Origin: Acidiferrobacterales bacterium
Lineage (GTDB): Bacteria; Pseudomonadota; Gammaproteobacteria; Arenicellales; JAJDZL01
DNA: 47,533 bases
Direction: 5' to 3'
Assembly: GCA_028820695.1 (NCBI GenBank)
Contig: JAPPIB010000026.1
Span: forward strand, 1-47,533
Position 1 is the first letter of the stretch. Every line of letters starts with the position of its first letter. A program made the position numbers and the translations under genes. Under the pieces are notes generated by a model. The model was not told the origin of the DNA, ran no database searches, and was given only the letters and a program-made list of their open reading frames with translations. Positions 16,525 to 24,367 of the stretch are shown here, piece by piece.

Positions 16525-19500
16525 TGTGCAGCCTCCATCTTTTCGGTAAACGGTCTTTCCATCCAATCGACCTTTTTCATTTTACGGACTATGACGAATT
16601 CATCGCGATTTGAGCCGACTGTGCCGTAATAGTTGAACCCCCAAGATTGCTGGGCATAGCCTCCGATCATATGAGTCGGTTTCAACACCGCACGAGTCAC
16701 TGAGTTGTGGATGCCCCCGCGCTGACCGGTGACCGGTGAGCCGGGTACATTGACAATCTTTTCCTGGGCATGGTACATGAACAGCGTTCCCTCCCGTATA
16801 CGTTGGGAAACTACCGCGCGGGCAACCAGCGCCCCGTTCACATTGTAAGCTTCCACCCAGTCGTTATCCGATATGCCCGCCTTGCGGGCGTCTGTTTCAG
16901 ACAACCAGACAATGGGACCGCCACGCGACAGTGTCAACATCAGCAAGTTGTCCGTATAGGTTGAGTGAATGCCCCATTTCTGGTGCGGGGTGATGAAATT
17001 CAGCACCACCTGTGGCATACCGTCATCTTTTTCATCGATGATCGGCTTGATGGTCTTGGTATCGATCGGCGGACGGTAGACACACAGACTCTCACCGAAC
17101 GCCTGCATCCACGCATGGTCCTGGTAAAGCTGCTGCCGTCCACTGAGCGTCCGCCAGGGGATCAGCTCATGCACGTTCGTATAACCTGCGTTGTAACACA
17201 CACTCTCGGACTCAATCCCGGACCAGGTCGGCGATGAGATGATCTTTCTCGGCTGGGAGACAACGTCACGGAAACGAATTTTCTCGTCTTCCTTTGGAAT
17301 AGCAAGATGCGCGTGGTCACGACCGGTCGCGCCTGAAAGCGCAGTCCAGGCCTTGACCGCAACCTCTCCATTGGTCTCAGGCGCCAGCGACAAAATGACT
17401 TCAGTGGCATCAATATCACTTTCAATCCGCGGCATGCCCTGTGTCGGTCCTTCGTCATTCACCACGCCATTGAGCTGTCCCAGATAGTCCACTTCATGCT
17501 CGGTGTTCCAGGCAATGCCCTTGCCGCCATTGCCAAGTTTGTTCATCAGCGGGCCCAGTGCCGTAAACCGCTTGTACACGTTGGGATAATCTCGCTCGAC
17601 GACAGCAATCCCGGGCATGGTCCGGCCCGGAACGGGCTCAGTCTGCCCCCGCCTCCAGTCTTGAACTTCCAAGGGCTGGGCGATTTCCGCCGGAGTGTCG
17701 TGCAAAATCGGCACCAGAACAACGTCGGTCTCCACATCCAGCACCTCGGGCGCAACCTCGGAAAACTTCCTGGCAATGGATTTGTAGATCTCCCAGTCGC
17801 TGCGACACTCCCAGACCGGATCCACCGCTGAAGACAGCGGATGAATGAACGGATGCATGTCGGAAGTGTTCAGATCATTTTTCTCGTACCACGTCGCAGT
17901 CGGCAATACAACGTCCGAATACATGCACGTCGTCGACATCCTGAAGTCCAGAGTGACAAGCAGATCAAGCTTGCCCTCCGGTGCAGATTCGTGCCAAGCG
18001 ACTTCCAGCGGCTTGTGTCCGCCGGTCTCGCCCAGATCCCGATTCTGCACACCGTGGCTGGTTCCAAGCAGATGCTTGAGAAAGTACTCATGTCCCTTAC
18101 CCGAAGAACCAAGCAGATTGGACCGCCAGACAAACAGGTTTCTCGGCCAATTATCCGGGTCATCGGGGTCCTCACAGGACATGGGAAGCTCCCCGCTCTT
18201 GAATTTTTCAACAACAAAATCCGGAATTTCCATGCCCGCTTGCTTTGCCTGTCGGGCAATCGTCAATGGATTGGTCTTAAGTTGCGGCGCCGACGGCAGC
18301 CAGCCCATCCGCTCCGCCCGCACGTTGTAGTCAATCAAGGTACCGTCCCACGGGCCCTCGGGTGCCGTAGGCGAGAGTATCTCATCAATGCCCAGTGTCT
18401 CGTATCGCCACTGGTCGGTATGCGCATACCAGAATGATGTGGAATTCATCTGACGCGGCGGGCGTCCCCAGTCCAAGGCAAACGCAAGCGGCAGCCAGCC
18501 GGTTTGCGGCCGCAGTTTCTCCTGTCCGACATAATGAGACCAACCACCACCGGATTTGCCGACACAGCCACACATGACCAGCAGATTGATGATGCCGCGG
18601 TAATTCATGTCCATGTGAAACCAATGGTTCAATCCGGCACCAAGTATCACCATCGAGCGACCTTCCGTCTTTTCAGCATTCAGGGCAAACTCCCGCGCCA
18701 CCGTCACAATCGTATCTGCCTGCACTCCTGTGATCGACTCTGCCCATGCCGGAGTGTAAGGCACATTGTCGTCATAGGAACTTGCAACATGATCGCCACC
18801 CAGTCCCCGATCAAGCCCGTAGTTTGAGACAAACAGGTCAAATACTGTAGCAACCCAGACCTCGCTTTCCCTCAGCTGAATACGCCTGGCCGCAACCCGA
18901 CGCACCAACACATCAGGATGATCGGTTCCTTCAAAATAATCGTGTTGTCGATTGCCAAAATAGGGAAATCCAACCTCGACCACACCGTCCCGGGCCCCGT
19001 CATCCATATTGGTCAGGCGCAGTTCAACATCCGAACCGGAAGAATCCATGGACTCAAGATTCCATTTGCCCTTCTCACCCCAGCGAAACCCGACTGCGCC
19101 CAGCGGCACCACAACCTTTCCCGAAGCGCTGTCAAACGCAACTGTTTTCCATTCCGGATTGTTTGTCTCTCCCAGACAGTCGTCAAAGTCGGAAGCCCGC
19201 ACCATTCGCTCAGCGACAAAGTGACCGTCTTTCTCCACCAGTCGCACCAGCATCGGCATATCCGAGTAACGACGACAATAGTCCGTAAAGTATTCACTGG
19301 AACGATCAAGATGAAACTCTCGCAAGATTACATGGCCAAGCGCCATCGCCAGCGCTGAGTCTGTCCCCTGTCTCGGACTCATCCACAGGTCAGCGAACTT
19401 CGCGGCCTCACTGTAGTCCGGAGAAACGACGACGGACTTGGCCCCTCGATAGCGCGCCTCGGTGTAAAAATGCGCATCGGGCGTACGAGTTTGCGGTACA

Positions 19501-20267
19501 TTCGAACCCCACAACATGAGAAATCCGGAGTTGTACCAGTCCGCAGATTCCGGAACATCCGTCTGCTCGCCCCAGGTTTGTGGTGAGGATGGCGGCAGGT
19601 CGCAATACCAATCATAAAACGACATGCTGACTCCGCCGAGCAGAGACAAATATCGGGAGCCTGCCGCATAAGACACCATTGACATTGCTGGAATCGGTGA
19701 GAACCCGTTGATTCGGTCCGGTCCATGCGTCTTGATCGTGTAGGCATTGGCCGAGGCAATGAGTTCAGCAGCCTCATCCCAGTCGGCGCGTACAAACCCA
19801 CCGTGACCGCGGACCTTGATATAGTCAGAACGCTTGTCAGGGTCCTCAACAATGGACTTCCATGCAGCGACCGGCTGCAGGGTCTTTCGGGCCTCGCGCC
19901 ATGACTTCAGAAGTCGAGAACGTATCAGCGGGTATTTCAAACGGTTGCCCGAATACAGGTACCAGCTGTAACTCGCGCCGCGGGAACATCCTCGCGGCTC
20001 ATGATTCGGCATCTCCGGACGCGTGCGCGGATAGTCCGTCTGCTGCGTCTCCCAGGTCACGATGCCGCCCTTGACAAAAATCTTCCAGGAGCACGAGCCG
20101 GTACAGTTCACGCCGTGGGTTGAGCGAACAATCTTGTCATGCTGCCAGCGGTTGCGATAGGTCGTTTCCCAATCCCTGTTTTCGTTTGTGGTGACCCCAT
20201 GCCCATCAGAATAGGGTTGCGCAGACTGCTTGGTGAAAAAATTCAATCGATCAAGGAGAAAACTCAT
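16521..20267 (-). CDS. narG: Respiratory nitrate reductase alpha subunit
   Basis: NarG is the catalytic bis-MGD molybdenum subunit that reduces nitrate to nitrite in the cytoplasm. At 1248 residues it is full length. The FS0 cluster ligands H51, C55 and C59 lie in HGVNCTGSCSW with a later Cys in EPRGCSRGA. The molybdenum ligand Asp region is visible as SNVPQTRTPDAHF. A ribosome binding site GGAG lies six bases before the ATG. narK is 63 bp upstream and narH overlaps downstream. No frameshifts or missing blocks are seen. Expression is presumably anaerobic and nitrate-dependent, but I could not find a convincing FNR box. Confidence 0.98.
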   Translation of the reverse strand: MSFLLDRLNFFTKQSAQPYSDGHGVTTNENRDWETTYRNRWQHDKIVRSTHGVNCTGSCSWKIFVKGGIVTWETQQTDYPRTRPEMPNHEPRGCSRGASYSWYLYSGNRLKYPLIRSRLLKSWREARKTLQPVAAWKSIVEDPDKRSDYIKVRGHGGFVRADWDEAAELIASANAYTIKTHGPDRINGFSPIPAMSMVSYAAGSRYLSLLGGVSMSFYDWYCDLPPSSPQTWGEQTDVPESADWYNSGFLMLWGSNVPQTRTPDAHFYTEARYRGAKSVVVSPDYSEAAKFADLWMSPRQGTDSALAMALGHVILREFHLDRSSEYFTDYCRRYSDMPMLVRLVEKDGHFVAERMVRASDFDDCLGETNNPEWKTVAFDSASGKVVVPLGAVGFRWGEKGKWNLESMDSSGSDVELRLTNMDDGARDGVVEVGFPYFGNRQHDYFEGTDHPDVLVRRVAARRIQLRESEVWVATVFDLFVSNYGLDRGLGGDHVASSYDDNVPYTPAWAESITGVQADTIVTVAREFALNAEKTEGRSMVILGAGLNHWFHMDMNYRGIINLLVMCGCVGKSGGGWSHYVGQEKLRPQTGWLPLAFALDWGRPPRQMNSTSFWYAHTDQWRYETLGIDEILSPTAPEGPWDGTLIDYNVRAERMGWLPSAPQLKTNPLTIARQAKQAGMEIPDFVVEKFKSGELPMSCEDPDDPDNWPRNLFVWRSNLLGSSGKGHEYFLKHLLGTSHGVQNRDLGETGGHKPLEVAWHESAPEGKLDLLVTLDFRMSTTCMYSDVVLPTATWYEKNDLNTSDMHPFIHPLSSAVDPVWECRSDWEIYKSIARKFSEVAPEVLDVETDVVLVPILHDTPAEIAQPLEVQDWRRGQTEPVPGRTMPGIAVVERDYPNVYKRFTALGPLMNKLGNGGKGIAWNTEHEVDYLGQLNGVVNDEGPTQGMPRIESDIDATEVILSLAPETNGEVAVKAWTALSGATGRDHAHLAIPKEDEKIRFRDVVSQPRKIISSPTWSGIESESVCYNAGYTNVHELIPWRTLSGRQQLYQDHAWMQAFGESLCVYRPPIDTKTIKPIIDEKDDGMPQVVLNFITPHQKWGIHSTYTDNLLMLTLSRGGPIVWLSETDARKAGISDNDWVEAYNVNGALVARAVVSQRIREGTLFMYHAQEKIVNVPGSPVTGQRGGIHNSVTRAVLKPTHMIGGYAQQSWGFNYYGTVGSNRDEFVIVRKMKKVDWMERPFTEKMEAAQ

Positions 20268-20330
20268 GACGCACTCCGCTTGCGTTTCAGATTATGACTT
20301 GGCAGCTGACGGGAAACCGGTCCCCTCATC

Positions 20331-23036
20331 TCATTTGCGTTCAATGTCATGCAAAAGCCCTCCTCTTCGGGTATAGACATACCATGTCAACAGTGCACAG
20401 GTAACATAGAATAACAAAAATCCCCACAACGCCGCGGTGGGTCCGCCGGTCAGGGATATCGACGTGCCATAGGATTTCGGAATGAAGAAAGCCCCGTACG
20501 CGGCAATTGCCGAGGTGAATCCAATGATTGCGGCGGACTCTTTTTCCGACTGCCTCTGACTGTCCTGCGCTGACAATGATGGCATCAGTTTCCGGACCTG
20601 GCCCGCCATGATGATCGGGATCATCTGGAATGTCGAGGCGTTGCCCACACCGGTTGCGAGAAACAATAGCATGAACATGGAGAAAAAGCCCCAGAATGCG
20701 CCCGGATGGTCCTTGATTCCAATGAAGTAAATCACACCGCCCACCGCAGCAATCATGAACAGGAATGTCCAGAACGTCACCCGTCCGCCGCCATAGCGGT
20801 CAGCAATCCATCCTGTGGCGGCACGGGACAGGGCACCGATGAGCGGACCGAGAAATACATACTGAAGCGAATCGACCGAAGGGAACTGGGTTTTCGCAAG
20901 CAACGGAAATCCAGCGGAAAATCCGATAAAGGATCCGAATGTGCCGGTGTAGAGCCAGCACATGATCCAGTTGTGCGTGCGCTTGAAGATGATCGACTGC
21001 TCTTTGAATGATGCCTTGGCCGACGAGATGTCGTTCATGCCAAACCAGGCCGCAGCGGAGGATACCAGCAAAAACGGCACCCAGATGAAGCCGGCGTTTT
21101 GCAACCACAACTGAGTCCCATCTGCAACCCCCTGCGGTGCACCACCCAACGCTCCGAAAACACCTGCTGTGATGATCAGGGGCACAGCAAACTGCATGAC
21201 GCTGACACCGGCGTTTCCCAGACCCGCATTCATGGCCAGGGCCTGTCCTTTCTGGGCCCGCGGAAAGAAGAAGCTGATATTGGACATCGAGGAGGCGAAA
21301 TTTCCACCACCCAGGCCACAAAGAAGCGCCAGCACGAGAAAGATAGCGTAGGGTGTATTGGGGTCCTGTACCGCATAACCGATGCCAATGGCCGGAATCA
21401 ATAAGGACGCAGTGGAAACCGTGGTCCACAGCCGACCTCCAAATATCGGCACCATGAACGAATAAAAGATCCTCAGCGTGGCGCCGGATACGCCCGGCAG
21501 AGCGGCCAGCCAAAACAACTGATCCGTGGTGTAGTTGAACCCGATGGACGGCAGCTTGGCAACCACCACACTCCAGACCAGCCAGACGGCAAACGCCAAC
21601 AGCAGACAGGGTATGGAGATCCAAAGATTGCGCTGGGCAATCCGACGACCGGTTGTTTTCCAAAAATCCTCATCTTCGGGATTCCATTCGTCCAATGTCG
21701 GTGACATTGCCTCAACGTGCCGGGTTTCGTGAATCTCTTCCATCTCAGGCAATTGCGGGAGTTCTTTCATTTTCTCGGGCAAGGCCTCTCGCTCCATGCG
21801 CAAGATCGAGACATGCATCCACATCAACGCCGCAGAGACCAATAGGAACAGCAACATGAAATTGGATGTCCAGATACCTGTCATGTCATTCATCACACCG
21901 AACGCCAGCGGCAGGACAAATCCCCCCAATCCCCCGATCATGCCGACAAGTCCACCCACCGCACCCACGTGGTTCGGATAGTACACAGGTATGTGCTTGA
22001 AGACTGCCGCCTTGCCCAATGACATGAAAAAACCCAGTACGAAGACGAGAATGACAAATGGCGCAAGACCCATGGACATCGAAAATGAAATCGGCCCATC
22101 AATGCCCTGAATAACATACTGAGTATCCGGATAAGACAATAGAAAGGTAAACAGAACACAGACACCGAATGTCCAGTACATGACTCGACGCGCACCATAG
22201 CGGTCTGACAACCTACCGCCATAGGCTCTGAATATGCTGGCAGGTATGGAATAAAAAGCAGCCAGCACACCGGCAGTCTTGATATCCAGACCGTACACCC
22301 CGACCAGATAGCGCGGCAGCCACAAAGCCAGCGCAACGAAAGCGCCAAACACAAAAAAGTAATACAACGAAAATCGCCAGACCTGGATGTTTTTCAAAGG
22401 CTCGAGCTCAAGCAGTGTCGAACGCGGCTTTTGTCCGGATTTGCGTCTGGCAACCACAACCGGATCGTCCTTGGTCGTGAACAGGAAGATGAATGCAATG
22501 ACCACCAATGCAGCCGCCCAGATCAGGGCGACGGACTTCCAGCCGAAAGCGACCATCACAAACGGTGCGCTGAACTTGGTCACCGCGGCACCCACGTTGC
22601 CCACCCCGAAAATTCCAAGCGCTGAGCCCTGTCTTTCGGACGGATACCATCTGGAAACGTAGGCGATTCCGACCGCAAACGATCCGCCGGCCAGACCGAC
22701 TCCCAGCGCCGCGACAAGCATCATTCCATACGAATCGGCCAGACTGAGAAGGCAGGTGGCGAATGCCGCTGCCAGCATGACGAAAAAGAAAACCATGCGG
22801 CCACCGTACTGATCCGCCCAGATGCCGAGAAAAATGCGGCTGAGTGAACCGGTGAGAATGGGCGTGCCCACCAAAAGCCCGAACTGCGTATCTGAAAGCC
22901 CCAGATCATCCTTGATCTGTACGCCGATAATTGAGAATATCGTCCAGACCGCAAAACAAACGGTGAACGCAACTGTACTGAGTCCCAGCGCCCAGTTTTG
23001 GTCGCCTTGAGTTACATCGGAATTTTCGCTGATCAC
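20331..23036 (-). CDS. narK: Fused NarK1-NarK2 nitrate/nitrite transporter
   Basis: This 901-residue inner-membrane protein contains two complete major-facilitator domains, each with 12 predicted helices. The first half (to about 410) has the nitrate-signature glycine-rich helix GLAGGSFAVGIAYVSRWYP and is NarK1-like, a proton-nitrate symporter type. After a charged linker (about 415-460) the second half has GLGGGNFASSMSNISFFFP and is NarK2-like, the nitrate/nitrite antiporter type. Such fusions are known in denitrifiers such as Paracoccus. The start is a GTG at 23036 with AGGAAAGG upstream. It heads the nar operon, so nitrate import and nitrite export are coexpressed with the reductase. Confidence 0.96.
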   Translation of the reverse strand: MISENSDVTQGDQNWALGLSTVAFTVCFAVWTIFSIIGVQIKDDLGLSDTQFGLLVGTPILTGSLSRIFLGIWADQYGGRMVFFFVMLAAAFATCLLSLADSYGMMLVAALGVGLAGGSFAVGIAYVSRWYPSERQGSALGIFGVGNVGAAVTKFSAPFVMVAFGWKSVALIWAAALVVIAFIFLFTTKDDPVVVARRKSGQKPRSTLLELEPLKNIQVWRFSLYYFFVFGAFVALALWLPRYLVGVYGLDIKTAGVLAAFYSIPASIFRAYGGRLSDRYGARRVMYWTFGVCVLFTFLLSYPDTQYVIQGIDGPISFSMSMGLAPFVILVFVLGFFMSLGKAAVFKHIPVYYPNHVGAVGGLVGMIGGLGGFVLPLAFGVMNDMTGIWTSNFMLLFLLVSAALMWMHVSILRMEREALPEKMKELPQLPEMEEIHETRHVEAMSPTLDEWNPEDEDFWKTTGRRIAQRNLWISIPCLLLAFAVWLVWSVVVAKLPSIGFNYTTDQLFWLAALPGVSGATLRIFYSFMVPIFGGRLWTTVSTASLLIPAIGIGYAVQDPNTPYAIFLVLALLCGLGGGNFASSMSNISFFFPRAQKGQALAMNAGLGNAGVSVMQFAVPLIITAGVFGALGGAPQGVADGTQLWLQNAGFIWVPFLLVSSAAAWFGMNDISSAKASFKEQSIIFKRTHNWIMCWLYTGTFGSFIGFSAGFPLLAKTQFPSVDSLQYVFLGPLIGALSRAATGWIADRYGGGRVTFWTFLFMIAAVGGVIYFIGIKDHPGAFWGFFSMFMLLFLATGVGNASTFQMIPIIMAGQVRKLMPSLSAQDSQRQSEKESAAIIGFTSAIAAYGAFFIPKSYGTSISLTGGPTAALWGFLLFYVTCALLTWYVYTRRGGLLHDIERK

Positions 23037-23098
23037 GATTCTACCTTTCCTGCAAAATTTGCATTGTCCATATCCATAGTCTTGCTATTCTCTCGAGC

Positions 23099-23116
23099 GA
23101 ACGGGACATCCCGTTC
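23099..23116. promoter_or_regulatory. Perfect 18-bp inverted repeat upstream of narK
   Basis: The sequence GAACGGGA-CA-TCCCGTTC is a perfect palindrome with 8-bp arms and a 2-bp centre, 63-80 bases before the narK start. Its size, symmetry and position suit an operator for a dimeric regulator. It does not match FNR/Dnr (TTGAT-N4-ATCAA) or the NarL heptamer pair. The regulator is unknown. Confidence 0.45.
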
Positions 23117-23429
23117 ATTGAGATTGGAATCCATTCATGTTGACTTGCAGGCCTGCCAAGACTGAAGCAATAAGTTCTGTTTGTGGTCCCAAGCGGACAT
23201 GATCAGATGAACCACAAGAACTTCAATAAGTCCCCTGCTGCACACGGGTAAATTATCCAACATCAAAATCAGCAATTTCAAGTGCGGAAAAGCCGGCTGT
23301 ATCGCAATTCTCACCGAGCGACTGGTCGACTGCCTGACAACAGACATCATATGCGTTGAGCGAGGAGATGACCTTGACAACTCCCACTCAATCAAGTAAG
23401 GTTAGCCCTAACAAATAATTACTATAAAT

Positions 23430-23449
23430 ATTTCCAATCAATTGGAAAT
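23430..23449. promoter_or_regulatory. Perfect 20-bp inverted repeat before the formate dehydrogenase operon
   Basis: ATTTCCAAT-CA-ATTGGAAAT is a perfect palindrome with 9-bp arms, ending 11 bases before the ATG of the TorD-like gene and next to its GGAG. The inner heptamers are spaced 7-2-7, as in NarL/NarP sites, but match the TACYYMT consensus at only 5 of 7 positions. It could be an operator or an RNA hairpin that affects translation. Confidence 0.45.
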
Positions 23450-23460
23450 AAATTGGAGAG

Positions 23461-24069
23461 ATGAATATTAGGCAAGAAAAGCCTAGCGAGGACTTCCGCT
23501 TTCGGGCGAACTACTACTATTTGCTCTCAAAATTGTTGGCTGAGCCCCCAGCGAAAGCCACGCTCAAGTCGGTCGCCCTGTTCGGCGTCTCCACCACCGA
23601 AGCCAGCAACAGATTTCTCCTCACCCTCAACGCACTCGCGGATGCCGCGCGCGACACAACCGATATCCAGACACTCGATGATGAGTATCACGATCTGTTC
23701 ATCGGTGTGGGAAGGGGTGAGCTTGTTCCCTACGGGTCATGGTATGTGACCGGAATGCTGATGGACAAGCCCCTGAGCCTGATCCGTCAGGATCTCAAGG
23801 CGCTCGGCATTGAGCGGATCAAGAATAATCGGGAACCCGAGGACCATGTCGCAGCCCTGTTTGACATCATGGGCATCCTGATTGAGTGCGACGACGAATA
23901 TCAGTTCAAAGCCCAGCAAACCATGTTCAAGAAACATCTCAGACCATGGATCAGAAGATTCTTCAAGGATCTCGCTGTAGCAAGAAAAGCGAATTTCTAC
24001 AAAAAAGTCGGCGAATTCGGCATCGAATTTATCGACTTTGAAACCGAATACCTCGAGATGTCAGTTTGA
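23461..24069 (+). CDS. TorD/DmsD-family chaperone for formate dehydrogenase
   Basis: The 202-residue all-helical protein has the TorD-family signature region: DDEYHDLFIGVGRGELVPYG followed by SWYVTGMLMDKPL. This is the E-Y-x-x-L-F-x-G-x-G-x-G pattern of chaperones that bind TAT signal peptides and immature molybdoenzymes. It starts the plus-strand FDH operon, two genes before the TAT-bearing alpha subunit, so I infer it escorts that subunit for cofactor loading and export. GGAGAG directly abuts the ATG, which is closer than usual. A 20-bp palindrome lies just upstream. Confidence 0.88.
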   Translation: MNIRQEKPSEDFRFRANYYYLLSKLLAEPPAKATLKSVALFGVSTTEASNRFLLTLNALADAARDTTDIQTLDDEYHDLFIGVGRGELVPYGSWYVTGMLMDKPLSLIRQDLKALGIERIKNNREPEDHVAALFDIMGILIECDDEYQFKAQQTMFKKHLRPWIRRFFKDLAVARKANFYKKVGEFGIEFIDFETEYLEMSV

Positions 24070-24143
24070 TTCGCAAGAGGAGGCCTGACTATCCTGGTAT
24101 GTATGTGACGTCACTTAATGACATACAAGAGGAGGAACGCTAT

Positions 24144-24353
24144 ATGAAAAATAGCAAACTCGTTGACCGGGACTCCCGACGCAACGCCCTCAAGGGCATG
24201 GCGGTGCTTGGCGGTGCCGCTGCGATATCAGCCTCGACCTCTGTGTCGGCGGCAGATATCCAGCCTGAAAAGGAAAAAAGCGATGCGCCGAAGACTCTCG
24301 GTTATCACCAAACCGAGCATATTCGGGAATACTATCGGCTCGCTCGATTCTAA
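24144..24353 (+). CDS. Small formate dehydrogenase-region TAT-target protein (TIGR02811-like)
   Basis: This 69-residue protein has a twin-arginine motif (DSRRNALKGM) and an Ala-rich hydrophobic stretch ending at SVSAADI, then a short hydrophilic tail ending in HIREYYRLARF. The tail pattern H-x-R-x-Y-Y-x-x-A-R-F and its place just before the alpha subunit are typical of the small 'formate dehydrogenase region TAT target' family. I chose the ATG at 24144 because a strong AGAGGAGGA lies just upstream; the open frame begins earlier but has no support. Its role is unknown; it may be a small exported or membrane-anchored FDH component. Confidence 0.85.
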   Translation: MKNSKLVDRDSRRNALKGMAVLGGAAAISASTSVSAADIQPEKEKSDAPKTLGYHQTEHIREYYRLARF

Positions 24354-24367
24354 GGAGGTCATAAATT

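Larger units (their letters stand above)
23037..23460. other. Divergent control region between narK and the formate dehydrogenase operon
   Basis: This 424-bp gap separates the two divergent respiratory operons and should hold both promoters. I see two perfect inverted repeats (23099-23116 and 23430-23449, separate entries). A minus-strand frame (23135-23395) and a plus-strand frame ending near 23399 are open, but neither has a recognisable domain or ribosome binding site. A weak TTATC-N4-ATCAA match to an FNR/Dnr box lies at 23253-23266. Confidence 0.55.

Noticed and set aside
23253..23266. TTATC-N4-ATCAA as an FNR/Dnr box for the nar or fdh promoter
   Set aside because: Only the right half matches the TTGAT-N4-ATCAA consensus; the left half is 2 of 5. 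Its place about 200 bases from either gene also fits poorly.
23135..23395. 86-residue minus-strand ORF in the narK-torD gap
   Set aside because: No recognisable family or ribosome binding site, and unusual composition; most likely a chance frame in a control region.
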